DNA from: Mycocentrospora acerina
Lineage: Eukaryota > Ascomycota > Dothideomycetes > Pleosporales
NCBI GenBank assembly: GCA_022701365.1
Contig: JAKUHH010000216.1
Coordinates: forward strand, 992,001 to 1,056,000
Direction of reading: 5' to 3'
Length of the DNA stretch: 64,000 bases
The notes under the pieces are model-generated. The model had not been told where the DNA came from, searched no databases, and saw nothing but the letters and a program-made list of their open reading frames with translations. Positions 1 through 11,730 of this stretch are shown here, piece after piece (the stretch's first letter is position 1; every line of letters begins with the position of its first letter). The translations under genes and the position numbers were made by a program.

Positions 1-20
1 AGGCGTGTGCTTCTTCTCCT

Positions 21-1345
21 ATGTACGCCATGGCCACTGTAACCATAGGCAGAACCTACTTTGAGGCCCTCTTAAGAAGGTCAGTAATATATCAATCAAG
101 TGCTTGGGTGTTGCATCAGCCCGATTGCTGACCAGTTCGACAGGGCCGAGTTTCACACCTCTGGGCGAGAATTCGAGTTGGAGCCCAGTCTTTCAAATAT
201 TGTGACCGTCTCCAAGGCAGAACATGAATACCTACTTCAGGCAATGCGAGAGTACAACCGGCTCAAGAGTGCACTTTTTCGTGGGGGCTTGACGACCGAC
301 ACTCTGGAGACACTGCTAGCAGGCGAGAGCAGAGTCCCAAGCGATGAACCATCGCAGTACGACTATACTTCTGAAAAAACACTCGCCGGGCCGAGCAATG
401 CTCCTATGACCACGAGCACATTACATTACCTCGAAACCTCCCATGCCTCGAACGACACTGCTGTCGGAGGACCTCAGCCTCATTTTAACCACCAATCTCA
501 CAGCTACTGTCCACCCGAGTCCTTCTCCTCCACCTTCCCCAAAGTTGACAGAGATCACGATCAAGACTTCAAGCATCGCGGAGTTCCTGTTCACGATCAG
601 CGTACCATCCTCGTCTCTAACCTCTCCGAACGAACGACACACAAGGATCTAGCGAGCATTGTTCGTGGCGGACGGCTATTGGACATATTTCTTCGCAATG
701 ACCGATCAGCTACCGTCTCATTTGTCGAAGGGGCCGCAGAGTTTCTGGCCTATGCCAAACGCAACGACATCTACTTGCACACAAAACGTGTAAGTATCCC
801 CTTGGTGATCACTGACACAGCTTTTGCTGACGGCTCTTGTCTAGTTGGAGTTCCGATGGAGCGATCGTCAATTCCATGTGCCGCAGCATGTTTCAAGCAA
901 GATTGTCAAAGGAGCTTCTCGAAACCTCGTGGTACGGGGTGTTGCTGGGAAGCTCACAGTCGATCAGATCCGCGATCACCTGAACCATATCCACAATCTC
1001 GTGGTTATCGATGTATTTTTTAAAGGCAGCAACGCGTACATCTTCACGAATTCGATACACAATGCGCTGTTTGCCCGGACTTGTATGATGTCCCGTACGG
1101 TATACAAAGGAGTACGCATCGACTGGCATCCAGATGAGTGTGCTGAACCCCTACCACGGAGTAACCCGAAGTCACAAATTCCCACTCTACCAGTCTTAAC
1201 GAGATCCATACCCGCTGCAAACCCATATGCGCTCCTCGACACTGGCTCTGGTACCGACTCGGAGTCTGAAGAGGATGAGTCGTACGGAGCGAATGGTGTT
1301 TCCGTTGAAAACGGCTACAACTGGGCCGATGCCGTGGTGATTTGA
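21..1345 (+). CDS. Two-RRM RNA-binding protein
   Basis: Spliced model of three exons, 21-79, 144-789 and 845-1345, giving 401 residues. The first intron (80-143) carries a TGCTGAC branch site 11 nt before its CAG end; the second (790-844) begins GTAAGT. Without the first exon the downstream frame has no ATG start. An alternative start is the ATG at 30, and because no in-frame stop precedes position 21 the gene could extend past the window edge. Two RRM-like segments are visible: about residues 173-240 (beginning TILVSNLSERTT) and 261-330 (NLVVRGVAG). The C-terminus is acidic and Ser-rich. The overall form resembles fungal RRM proteins annotated as negative regulators of differentiation, which suggests mRNA binding. 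The RRM call is firm; the specific role is inference. Confidence 0.75.
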
Positions 1346-2589
1346 CTAAGCTAACTGTAAAAAAAACCACCCCTAGCATTCTTTTCTCACGTCGCTCTTA
1401 GCAAAGATGTGCTATTCTTCCCCCTGGTTGATTCGTTGGAATTACTGCTCTCTATACTCTCTGCTTCGCCAACAATTCTGACAGGAAAACAGCCTTAGGG
1501 CTAGGCTTTAGACTAATTTTAATATGTGAGAAATATCACGCCGAGCGGAAACACGGAAGCCTATTTGAAGTGAATGCTCCGAACATACATCGTTGCAGGA
1601 GCTAAGTCGGGTCTACTTCATTTAACGTAGGCGTAATCCGGAGCATGGTTGCTATTTTCCTATATGTAGATACCCCCAGGCGTTTTCCATAACCCGATAA
1701 TTCTCCTCGACACATTGATGGATCAAGAATTTTTTTATGTTTTGGGCTTCATATCTTTTCTTGACTGAGCACCTTTCGTGTTTCCTGGAGTGTAGCTAGT
1801 TACCAGCACCTCCAAGAGTATCCGGAACCAGAGTGCCGAGCATTAAGAATCCATGAGATTATGAGACCATGAGATCATGCATGAACCTGACCTTCTCACA
1901 CGTGTATACTTACTCAAAGACTCACGTGATGTGCAGTTGAAAGTCCATCGTAGCACGGCACCTCGCATTTTTTTCGACTTGTTAATCGTAGACTCGGACC
2001 CAAGACTACTTTAAGAATCCCACCAGAATCGATGCCGTGAAAAGATCTCTTGTCCTGCTATTCAGTCCCGCCTCCTTTCGTATGCCGACATCTGGGGTGG
2101 CCGCGGCTTTGGTGGATCAGGAGCCGTGATCCAATCGCTGCGAAGTCGCGTCCGCAACCATGAACTCCAATAGACATTCTTTATCAGCGCACCAACACGC
2201 GCATGAGTGATCCCCCACCTCGGCCGTCTCCTCACCGCCTACATATTCGATTGCTTAGCCCAGGACCTCGTTCGCAACATTCGTCTCCAGAGCACGCACG
2301 CTCCTACGCGCATCTAACGAAAGTCCAACTCGCGACAACAAAACCCTCTTCATTGTCGCATCACTTTGCTGTCTGGAGCCCCGAGCACCTGTGTCTCAAT
2401 TCGAGGCTTTGAGAAAGAGGGGCGATATCTTGGCAGTTCCACCTCATCGGCTGTCATAAGAGCTGTTGAGGTTATACAATCGGGTTGACAAACTTTCTAC
2501 GAGGCGGTCTGCAGGTCGGAATTGGTGGTGGGTGCAGCAATACAAAGCAATACAAGAGGGGTTTCCAGGCCCTTTAGACTCACGGCAAG
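1346..2589. other. Intergenic, promoter side of arp8
   Basis: No supportable gene. The left part is AT-rich 3' flank of the RRM gene with a small cluster of ATGAGA/CATGAG repeats at about 1852-1880. The right part (2040-2589) is more GC-rich and probably holds the arp8 promoter and 5' leader. Confidence 0.6.
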
Positions 2590-4962
2590 ATGGTGGGAAA
2601 GAAGTCTGGCAGAGCCCAGCTGAGGGAGGAAGGTAGGATAGCTGCGGATTCTACTAATAAGTGCTCACTGACAATTCATAGGCCTCGAGCGGACCGACAA
2701 CAACATGGACCTTACGACGTGGCCCCAAGTGGGCATGATCAACCAAAAGAACTACTACACCGAGTTTCTGAAACGTGATGAGCAGTTCCTTGCCGTTCGA
2801 TATCCCAAGGACGAAGAAAGGGCGCGCATAGTACAGGAGGCGCGAGACAAAGACCGCGCGCGCGCTATGGGCGGCCCGGCAGTTGCAGAAGGCACGACTC
2901 CTCAGGTCGATGAGGGTGCGGATGAAGCAGAGATGTCATTCGCGTCGAGAACGGACATTTCCAAACTCATTGTGATACACATGGGCAGCCAAAACTTGAG
3001 GATAGGGCTGGGATCAGACGCGTTGCCCAAGACGGTGCCCATGGTCATTGCGCGTAGGTGGAAAGAGAGTGAGTGCGAGGAGGACGGCGGAGAGCCCAGC
3101 CCAAAGCGAATGAAGGTCGAAGGTGCCGTGCCAGCAGATGCACTCCCCGAGAAATGGTTCGGAGAAGACGTACGTGGTCACCCTACTAACCTGTGCTACA
3201 ACGCTAATGCGATGCTTAGTTCTCCGATCAATACATGGCCATGTCCTCTGAACTACGCACAAGGATGCGCTCCAACAAGCGACGGGTATTGCCAAACTCA
3301 AAGGATCTCGTTACGAATTACAATCGACGCACACCCCCAGATATCATCTCAGAGCACAACGACATCAATCGCATCGAGTTTACGGAACTTCCAAAAGATC
3401 CCAACAAGGCACCCCATTTCTTTACCGGACACGATGCGTTGCGCATACCGGAGAAGTCAAAGCCGCGCTACAAGCTTTTCTGGCCGCTTCGACATGGCAA
3501 TCTGAACGAGAGAGACTACGAAGACCGCAATCAAATCTACCATGACATATCTAAGATCCTGGAAGAGGCATTCCGGAACCAGCTCGGGATCACGAGAATG
3601 AACAGTCTTGTGAACTACAAGTGCGTCCTCATCATACCCGACCTGTACGAGCGCAATTACGTTACCATGTGTCTCGACATTCTGATACGAGACCTTGGTA
3701 TTGGAAAGGTTTGCCTACAGCAAGAGAGTCTGTCAGCGACATATGGGGCTGGGTATGGTGTTGCCTGTGTGGTAGACCTTGGTGCTCAGAAGACGTCGAT
3801 TTGCTGCGTGGACGAGGGCATGTGTGTAGAAGAGTCGCGTGTCAACTTGAAGATGGGCGGGTCGGACATTACCGAGACGTTTGTCAAGATGATGCTCTAC
3901 GGCCATTTCCCGTACTCTGACATGAATCTGAAGCGGAGATATGATTTCCTGCTTGCGGAGGAGCTGAAGCAGAAGTTCTGCTCAATGGACGAGGGCTCGG
4001 TGACGGTGCAGACGTGGGATTTCCACCTTCGAGCATCGGGACAGGACACGCGCAAGTATACGTTCAAGACGTATGATGAGACGATGCTCTCTGTCATGGT
4101 ATGTGATGGTGATGATGAAGAAGAAGAATAAGAAGAAGAAAAGATGCCGAGTACGAAGCACTAACTTGACCAGGGCCTGTTCAAACCTTCCATCTTTGAC
4201 AATTCACGCAAACTAGAGAAGCGAAGAAGCATCGTGCCTCGCTCGGTGGACCTTTACGATGGGTCACCAAACGACCCCATCACACAGGCCCAACTCTCGG
4301 TCCTCGAAACCGCATCCGGCAAATCTACCCTCATTTCTGCTAATGGCATCCAAGAAGCCAGCGCCAGTTCAGCGGTACTTTCGACCCCCCAAAGACCGGC
4401 GCAGCAATTCAACCTCCTCGGGCGCCTCAACGACAACGAAGCCACCCCCCGCTCCTCTGTCGCAGGCTCCCCGGCGCCCGAGGGAACCGGAACCGGGACG
4501 CCGAACCCCGACCGCGACACGCCCATGGGCGACGCCGACGCGCCCCTCATCTTCCGCGACCCCGTGCTCGAGAAGATCAAGATTGCCGACGAGCGCGACA
4601 AGATCCTGCCCGTGATCCCACTCGACCAGGCGATTCTCGCGTCGCTTGCCCACGGCGCGCGCGGCGACGACCGCAAGTTGCGCGACTTCTTCGGCGGCAT
4701 CATGCTCGTGGGTGGCGCGTCCAAAACGCCCGGACTCCGCGAGTTTCTCGAGGCAAAGCTGCGTGAGCAGAGGCCGTTTTACGGCAAGGAGATTCTGGTG
4801 GGTCCGCCGCCGAGAGAATTTGATCCCCAGGTTGTGGCTTGGAAGGGGGGCAGTGTGTTTGGGAGGTTGAGCGGGCATGGGAATGATAGTTGGATTAGCA
4901 AGTACGAGTATGACATTCTCGGGGGGAGGTTACTGAACAACAAGTGCACGTTTGCTTGGTAG
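2590..4962 (+). CDS. arp8: Actin-related protein 8 (INO80 complex)
   Basis: Four exons, 2590-2632, 2682-3169, 3220-4098 and 4174-4962, encode 732 residues. All three introns (49, 50 and 75 nt) have GT..AG ends and keep one frame. The N-terminus reads into a block typical of Arp8 (GLERTDNNMDLTTWPQVGM), followed by INQKNYYTEFLKRD. Actin-fold segments follow, including VVDLGAQKTSICCVDEG (phosphate-binding region) and IMLVGGASKTPGLREFLE near the C-terminus. Arp8 binds nucleosomes and actin inside the INO80 chromatin remodeller in the nucleus. The insertion between the last two actin blocks is rich in Pro, Thr and Ser and is probably disordered. Length matches fungal Arp8. It lies convergent to the pterin dehydratase gene. 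Confidence 0.93.
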
Positions 4963-5448
4963 AGGAGAAGCGTACGGGGAGGAAGGGGTGGGGGGGAATC
5001 TTGTTTTGACATTAATCTTTGTTGGATGCAATTTGTTAGCTCTGCACTCTCTTTTCTTTTTCTTTTTTTTTAACGAGATGCAACAGTTTTCCCAGACTGC
5101 TAAAGAGGGGGGGTTTTTTTTTCTTCTTCTCTCTTTCCTACAAGGTTACACTACACTGATTGTTGGCAGCGACTGACGGATAAGGAGGACATGAATCTCT
5201 AGTGCTGACTGATGGCCACCCCTGAAATGCCCCGTACAACGCCCCATACAATAACCCAATGTTAGTAAGACAAACATGCACAACACGTAAAACAAAAAGA
5301 AGTAATCACATCTCCGCCAGTCTCTCCGAAGCTTACATTGTGCTGACGTGAAGAAAAATTAATAAAAATAATAGACTCACGGCATGATTACTAATCCTAC
5401 GGACCAACACAATCGACCGATTTGGGTGGGAGGGGGGAAAGGTTTCTT
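4963..5448. other. Convergent 3' intergenic region
   Basis: Lies between the 3' ends of arp8 (+) and the pterin dehydratase gene (-). It holds T-runs and G-runs (about 5050-5125) and AT-rich stretches suited to 3' end formation. I see no gene. Confidence 0.6.
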
Positions 5449-6009
5449 TCATTGCTTGAGCCCGATTTCAGCAGCTGTGCGGTCGCAAAACTCTGCCATT
5501 TCCACGTCCTTGATGCTCAGTCCCTCGGGGCGATGCGTGGTCCATTCAACGGTGACTTTGTTGTAGAGATTCGACCATGAGGGATGGTGGTTCTTGGCTT
5601 TGCATTCGGCGGCCACGAGGGACATGAAGGTCCAGGCTTTGGAAAAGGAAGAGAAGGTGTACTCGCGTGTGAGGCCCTTGTTTGAAGGCAAGAGGTCCCA
5701 TGTTGGGAAGAGGTGTGCTGCTCGGGCTGGGAGGTCGGCGGGTTGGTTTGCAGAAAAGATGGGTTGGTTGGCCATTTGGTTGTGGGGAGGGGGGTTCCTT
5801 CCTCCTGGGCCTGGGATGGCGCGAGATGGCCGTGTGGATGTGAAGGCTGCTGATGGGGTGTACGGGGCATACGGCGTAACGGGAGGGCTGGGCCGTGTGT
5901 GTGGAGAATTGGTGATGGGGACAAGGGGCCAAGTGCTAGAGAAGGGCCTAGAAAGCTTGAGTAGTCTATGATGACTTATGTTAGAGATTACAACGTCTGA
6001 CCTAAGCAA
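5449..6009 (-). CDS. Pterin-4a-carbinolamine dehydratase (PCD/DCoH)
   Basis: The C-terminal 108 residues (ATG at 5775) match the usual PCD length. They carry the NHHPSW motif with the catalytic His pair, then YNKVTVEWTTH and an SIKDVEMAEFCD tail. The enzyme dehydrates 4a-hydroxytetrahydropterin; in fungi the family has also been linked to pterin and molybdenum cofactor metabolism. The frame stays open upstream to 6009 and encodes about 78 residues rich in Arg, Ser, Pro and Thr and almost free of acidic residues, like a mitochondrial presequence. That extension has no in-frame ATG (first codon TTG), so a short upstream exon or a non-AUG start may exist; I could not settle one. Function is sure, start unsure. 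Confidence 0.82.
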   Translation of the reverse strand: MLRSDVVISNISHHRLLKLSRPFSSTWPLVPITNSPHTRPSPPVTPYAPYTPSAAFTSTRPSRAIPGPGGRNPPPHNQMANQPIFSANQPADLPARAAHLFPTWDLLPSNKGLTREYTFSSFSKAWTFMSLVAAECKAKNHHPSWSNLYNKVTVEWTTHRPEGLSIKDVEMAEFCDRTAAEIGLKQ

Positions 6010-7232
6010 TGTTTCTCGTGTGCGGCGAGGGCAGGCAACAGCAGTGGGGCTACATCATTAAAAATAGAAATGAAAGCAAGAGGGCATACGGGAGTGCTTG
6101 GGGCAGACGCCTGAAATGCGCCATGTGTAGGAAGCGGTGCTTGTGTTGATGATGTCGGAGCAAGATTTGATGCACGTGTATGGGTTGGGTTGGGGCTAGT
6201 TGCCTGGACTGGGGCCGAGTCGAACGGAGCGAGGCTTGCTTGTGGTTTCACGGGCCCATGCACAGCACGAAGCGGGTGGTGTTGGGAAGGAGCTGGAGGG
6301 TGGGGAACGAGGATCACGGCACCCAGGGCCCTGTTCAAGCATTCACATCTCGGCAGATGCCCGAGAAAGGGAGCAAAGCCTCTGGCCAGCGCTGTGCTGG
6401 ACGAGCGGTGTTGGATGGGACGGGCAAGATGGCTGACGCGGGAGGGTCGGATGGGGGAGTGCACCGCATCCGGGCTGCAGTGCAGTTGGGAAGGGAGTGC
6501 TGACTGACGAGCCTTGGCGGCCCGTTGCACCCGTCGAGTGTGCATAATCCACAATTCAGTCCGACACGGCCGTAGCAAGCTGGGCTGGGCTGATCTGGTT
6601 CAGCGCCGCACACAGGCCCAGCAGCACCCCCGGCGCTCTCTGCACTGCTGCACCGCTGCTCCGCCAGGCGAGCGGCCGGGCTCGAGTGGGCGTCGTGGTC
6701 CCGAGGCCGAGCAGGCCGAGTGGTGGAGCGTGTGCCAAAACAGCGTCGACTGCCCACCAGCGCCTCGTCGCCGCCCCTCTTCTTCCTTACATACGCAGCT
6801 TTGTAATCATCACCGTGAACATCAAGCCCCAACCGGTACGCCTGCATCCCATCCATCCCATATGAGGCGTGTCGCAACCATGATTGCGCGCGATCCCTGG
6901 CACCCACCAGAGCTAACAGGCAATGGCACCCAGGCGCCCTCTTGCACTCTCTCCAGGCCGCGACCTGCCTTGACCTCTTCCCGCACGACGTCACGACCGA
7001 GGCGCGCGCATCCACACGGCCTGCGACCTTTGCCTGTACCGGCAGCGATAACAGCAGCAGCAGCAGGGCCATCACGACCAACATCGACGCCACCACGACG
7101 AGCATCGACACCACCATCAGGAATATCGACAACACCACCAGGAACATCAACACCATCACAGGAACATCAACACACCACAGGAACATCACCACCACTACCA
7201 CCACCATCAACGCCACGGCACACGACGATTGA
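6010..7232. other. Divergent promoter and bZIP leader
   Basis: Lies between the pterin dehydratase (-) and bZIP (+) genes. The right half is GC-rich and probably a long transcribed leader; open frames here look accidental. Four spaced copies of a GGAA(C/T)ATC motif (7119-7188) sit in a CAC/ACC-rich stretch just before the bZIP ATG. Confidence 0.55.
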
Positions 7233-7932
7233 ATGAGCCAGCGGATCCTCTACCCGCAGATCCACAGTGATAGCTCGTACGAAATGCAGCAGCCAGGCGC
7301 CCAGTCCAAGCCCACCATTGAGATGAGCTTGCGCGAGCACCTGCTCGCTGCTGGTGCCGGCCAGCCCGTCACCCAGCCTCTCCAGCAGCATGCCCACGTC
7401 GCCAGCCCGCCGCATGCCATAGATCCCGCCATTGCCGGTTCCCAGTACGCGCAAATGGGCGGCGGCGGCGACCCAAACGACGCCGACTTGAGCGAGGGCC
7501 GCAACAAGGGACGGCGCGAGCTCTCGACGTCGAAGCGCGCCGCGCAGAACCGTGCTGCCCAAGTAGGTGCTATTTGCGCAACTGCCATCGAGCTGGACTG
7601 ACTGTGCTAGCGCGCCTTCCGCCAGCGCAAGGAGGAGTACATCAAGCAACTCAAGGACCAGGTCAAGGAGTTTGAGCACCTGTCGCACACATACAACCAG
7701 GTCCTGGCTGAGAACTCGTCGTTGCGCGACTACGTCATCAATCTTCAAGCGCGTCTGCTCGAGGCCCGGGGCGAGATTCCCCCCGTCCCAGCTGGCATTG
7801 ACCTTAACCGACCGCACGGCGAACCTATGGGCCTGAACCACAACATGCAGCGACAACTGCAGCCCCGGCCATCCGAGCAGCAACAACAACAGCAGCAGCA
7901 ACAGCAGCAGCAGCAACAGCAACAACAGCAGC

Positions 7933-7963
<31 letters not shown>

Positions 7964-8219
7964 ACAACAGCCAGAGCAACAGAGCCCAAATAATAATAAC
8001 GGTGGCCTGTCTGAGCGCCAGATTGGCGAGCTGCAAATGGCCGCTCAAGCAGCCGCAGCCGCACACGGTCCGTCCCCAAATCATGTCAAGCATCTGAATT
8101 CGGATGGCTCATACGACACAGGTGATTACGCTGAGAAGCGCCAAAAAGTTGACGAGGCGCCAGTGCAAGGTCAGCACCCTTCGCCACCCTCCATGTACCC
8201 AAACCCCAATGCTTATTAG
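7233..8219 (+). CDS. bZIP transcription factor with polyQ tract
   Basis: Two exons, 7233-7562 and 7611-8219, encode 312 residues; the 48-nt intron falls inside the basic region. The spliced protein has a YAP/Pap1-type basic region at about residues 97-117 (KRAAQNRAAQRAFRQRKEEY), followed by a leucine zipper to about residue 160. Such proteins bind DNA as dimers in the nucleus, and the NRAAQRAFRQRK signature is that of fungal AP-1-like factors. An uninterrupted run of 31 glutamines follows (7878-7970), encoded by mixed CAG and CAA codons, then an Asn run. The Cys-rich domains of redox-sensing Yap1 are absent, so a redox role is not supported. The ATG follows directly on an in-frame TGA. Confidence 0.9.
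7878..7970 (+). repeat. CAG/CAA repeat coding for 31 Gln
   Basis: Continuous CAG and CAA codons in the bZIP frame. Frequent CAA interruptions should make it more stable than a pure CAG tract. Likely a flexible or activating segment, possibly polymorphic in length. Confidence 0.95.
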
Positions 8220-9114
8220 AAGCGCAGGCGGTCTGGGTGAGGCCCATCTGATGCGTGGCGTACCGGTATCGTAGGAGGACCGTCGTCAGGCCACGGCGTC
8301 CACGCCGGCGAGTTCCAGCAGTCGAGCAGATGGGATGTCTCGTGAGATGATTTCCCGTCATGTCGAAGCTTGGCTCTCCAAGTCCTCTTGTTTTTTTCTA
8401 TTCTTTCCGGTCACAATGTCATGTGGAGGGGGGGCCTCCTGACTTGTTCTCACCCAGCCTCACTCGAGCATCTCGGACACGGGTGATATTTTCTGCTAAA
8501 TGGCGTTATAGTGCTTTGGTATTGTGGGTGGATAGCCATATACTCCCTCTCCTGTCTTGTTGTTCTCATTGCGTAATAGAGTCATGCTTGTAGTTGCTAT
8601 ATGATTGCATTCGTGTGCACTCACTTGATGTGAGAGAGAGAGAAGAAAAAAAACTCCTGGTGCATTATCTGCAACAAAGTGATGTTCTCCTACACCAAAG
8701 AAGGGATGGATGGGTGGATGGGTAGTGAGACTTGGGTATAATAATATTTATGAGTGGAGCAAGGTGTAGAATTCGTTGTCCCCAAAAAAAGAAAAATAGA
8801 TAGATAATAGAACATGTGAGAAATACCCATACTGCCTAAATCCCCTCCTCCTCCTCTCCCAAAGTATCAAGCGTACTCGAAAAAGCCATTCTCGTCCGAA
8901 TCACATAAAAAATAACAGGCAGAGAAAGAGAAACTTTCTTCCCCTCCCTTCCCCTCCCCTCGTACACCATATGTTACACGTTCCTCTCGTCGTTTCCCTT
9001 GCCCAAAAACGCCGCCGCAATGATATCAAACACACATACCTACTCATAAGATCCTCTCTCTCTCTCTCTCACACACACACATACACCAAACTGAACCAGA
9101 AGAAAAAAAAAGTC
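8220..9114. other. Convergent 3' intergenic region with simple repeats
   Basis: Between the bZIP (+) and heme lyase (-) stops. Contains a C-rich CCCCTCCC stretch (about 8938-8960) and a CT run followed by CA repeats (about 9054-9084). No gene seen. Confidence 0.6.
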
Positions 9115-10214
9115 TCAGTTGTACTGCCTCCCCTTGGCGGCCATGTCCTCCTCCTTCTTCTTCTTGGCCTCCTCAAGCTTCCTAATCTCCCTCGCCACGC
9201 CCCCCGTGGCAGTCCACCACGTATCTGTGCCCCACCTGATGGCCCGCTCGGCTGCACTCCTCGGGCCATCAACCGCAGGCCTGACGTCGAGGAAAAACAC
9301 GGGCTCGCCCGTCGGCTCTGGCTCGCCCTCGTAGTAATCAATCACGTAGCGCACCTCCTCGCAGCCCTTTGCATTGCAGCGGTTGACATACCAGTCGTGT
9401 CTGTCAAACGGCGGGGGGGTGCCAAACTTGCTGGGCGCCGCCCAGCTCAACCACTGCATAATGGCGGCCTTGGGCGTGGGCTCCGTGGGGCGGCCAGTGA
9501 AGCGCACGAGGCTAGGGGGGGGCACGCCCTCGACGTCCCACGTCTGTGTGTCAAAGGGATCGTCTGCCGTGCCAAGCGTGAGATTGGCATTCTCCTCGCC
9601 GCGCTTGCACACGCGGTATCCCTCGGCGATGCCCTTGGAGAAGCGGCGCTCCCAGCCCATGATTTCTGCCCATGCGCCCTCGTTGAGGAAGTTGTGCACA
9701 GACACCATGGATTCCACTGCGTCGACGGGCGTGTCTGTGTACCCCTTGCGTAGCATGGCGTTGTACATTTGCTGCGGCGAGGGGTATTCCCAGAGCGAGC
9801 CGTCGGCCTTGGGGATCGTCGAGGCTTCGCGCGAGAGCGGGAGGTCCTGGGTCTGGATGTCGGCACGGCTATTGTCGAGCTCGGCGAACATATTGTTGAG
9901 CGGGTTGAGGCGCGAGAGGAGGCCTTGTTTGGCAGGTGGTTCGTCGGTCGAAGTCGAGGTTGAAGTCGGGGCGGCTTTGGCAGTGCCTTCTGGGGGGACA
10001 TAGGGACAGGCGCCTCGCGGGACTTCGGCGGCAGCGGGGGCGGGCGTGGCCTTCTTATGCATGGGGCATGATGGCTGGAGGCGTGTCAGATGTGCATTTG
10101 ATTGTTTACAGACAGTGGGCGTACCGGAGGTTCTGCGCTGCCTCGAGGCATGGGGTGCGGCGCAACTGGCGCAGCAGGTGCGGGGGAGGAAGTGTCTGCC
10201 CAAAACCAGCCCAT
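9115..10214 (-). CDS. Holocytochrome c synthase (cytochrome c/c1 heme lyase)
   Basis: Two exons, 10125-10214 and 9115-10074, encode 349 residues; the intron is 50 nt. The start MGWFWAD is typical of fungal heme lyases. Two Cys-Pro heme-binding motifs follow (SCPMHKK, about residue 33, and ACPYVPPEG). The conserved core includes LLSRLNPLNNMF, DGSLWEYPSPQQMYNAM, VSVHNFLNEGAWAEI and RFTGRP. The enzyme sits at the mitochondrial intermembrane-space face of the inner membrane and joins heme covalently to apocytochrome c or c1. I cannot decide between the CYC3 and CYT2 types without an alignment. A longer open frame to 10362 is an artefact of reading through the intron. A CCAAT box lies about 190 bp upstream. 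Confidence 0.93.
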
Positions 10215-10536
10215 TTTGAATTCGAGAGTAGAAAGTGGAGGCGGCGAAGAGAAATGTGACGAGGACTGGTGTCAGAGCAGCGTATAAGACTGAAATGTGT
10301 GGCAACAAAAATATTTGGCACATCGGGAAGAGCAGGGTCAGGCCCACGATCTCCGTCATCACATCCCGCTAGTGTCAAAGCAACACTCCCGCACGCCGAT
10401 TGGTCCACGAGCACCATGCAAGTGAATGCAAAATATTGGTTTGCGTCTATTGTACATTGATGGTATCGTGCGCGTAGAACATCCCCTCCCTTTCAACAAA
10501 AAGTAATGATGCTTTTAAACCCCCCCTTTGCTTTCT
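10215..10536. other. Promoter of the heme lyase gene
   Basis: Lies between the heme lyase start and the Yip1 stop, both on the minus strand. It holds the CCAAT box noted separately; nothing else recognisable. Confidence 0.5.
10399..10403 (-). promoter_or_regulatory. CCAAT box upstream of the heme lyase gene
   Basis: A CCAAT pentamer on the minus strand about 185 nt before the heme lyase ATG at 10214. CCAAT boxes bind the Hap2/3/5 (CBC) complex, which controls respiratory and heme genes in fungi. A pentamer occurs often by chance, so this is suggestive only. Confidence 0.35.
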
Positions 10537-11730
10537 CTATACGCCTGTAGTCTTGGAAAGCTGACCAGTTCCCCTCGAGCTGAAAATGGCCATGATACCA
10601 AAGCTGCCGTAGAACAGAACCATAGGGTACGCAACTAGGCCCCTCATAGATGTCATTCGACCTGTAACAACATATTAACATGAGCATATCATCTCTCGTC
10701 GAGGTGTAGCACTTACCAACAACCGTAAACATCGAGCTGGATGAATGAGAGCACCACATGATGGCGAGACTCGTAAGGAAGTATCCGAAAATGCCATCTA
10801 GGGGAAACACTATTCCCAATATTGAGACGAGCACAAGCGGGAGAAGACAGTAGCCCAAAACAGAGGCCGATCGAGGGAACGTCAGGGAAGATCCAAAGTG
10901 GGAGCCACGCGCGTGGCCATGGTCCTGTCCTGCAGTCGCATCGGCTGGACTCACAGGCGGCGACATGAGCGAGAGGATGCTGTGAAGTAGAACGGTACCT
11001 AGCAAAGCCAGTCCTGCGCACCATTAGTCTTGCTGAATGTAAAAGTTTACTTGCGACCCACCATAGATATAACCAAAGTGGAGCTTTCCGGACAACTATA
11101 ATATTTTAGTCTATTTGCTTCGATAGTTTGGTAATTTGACTCCTTACCAGTAACGCCGTGCCGAATATCAGGAAGAAGAGGATTGGACCCGCGACGTCGC
11201 TGTCGTCCATGATGTGTTGGTCAATCCTGCCAAACGGGTTTAGGACAGCAAGCGTCTATCGACAATCAGCACCACTATATTTTCAGCGCATGATGCTGCT
11301 GCATACCTTCATCTTGATATGTCCAAAGTTCACGCCCAGTTCCTCCACTACATGTTCTTGTCAGCTCCTGAATCAAATTCGCGGGGATCGGTATTCTAAC
11401 GCAGTGGCGGCTCTCCGTCATATCTACTTCATGTCAGAGGTTGTCCATAGCCTAGTACATTTAAACTTACCCTTCTGTACCAAACGCTGCAAGCCATCCT
11501 GTCCGCAGCCCGGAGGTGCCCATGCCCATCTGCCCGCTCACCCCTGGTGCTGAGAACCCCGCACCATATTGTGTCGGATACGACTGAGTCTGTGGCGCGC
11601 CGTAACCTGCCTGGAAAGGGGTAGAATGCCCGGACACTGGCTGGTTCGAAAACGAGGAAGAGTAGAACTGGAGGTTCGGTGCGTTTGCGTTTCCGTATTG
11701 CGGATTTTGTCCATACCCGTACTGCGCCAT
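10537..11730 (-). CDS. yip1: Yip1 (YIPF5-type) ER-Golgi membrane protein
   Basis: Seven exons: 11471-11730, 11401-11423, 11307-11347, 11148-11255, 11062-11095, 10717-11013 and 10537-10661, giving 295 residues. All six introns are 47-55 nt with GT..AG ends. The N-terminal cytosolic part is rich in Gly, Tyr, Gln and Ser. Then comes the Yip1 signature PPLLEELGVNFGHIKMKTL, followed by VLNPFGRIDQHIMDDSDVAGP, split here because exons join within it. Several hydrophobic segments follow, including ASVLGYCLLPLVLVSILGIV. Yip1 works with Yif1 and Ypt/Rab GTPases in ER-to-Golgi vesicle transport. Exon 2 is only 23 nt, and automated models could skip it. Protein identity is firm because every junction restores conserved family sequence. 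Confidence 0.92.

Noticed and set aside
1574..1646. Inverted repeat ATGCTCCG ... CGGAGCAT
   Set aside because: Only 8-bp arms with a 57-bp loop; expected by chance in a window this size.
6514..7236. 240-codon open frame ahead of the bZIP gene
   Set aside because: Low-complexity Thr/Pro/Arg composition from CAC/ACC-rich leader; no family resemblance and overlaps the bZIP start in another frame.
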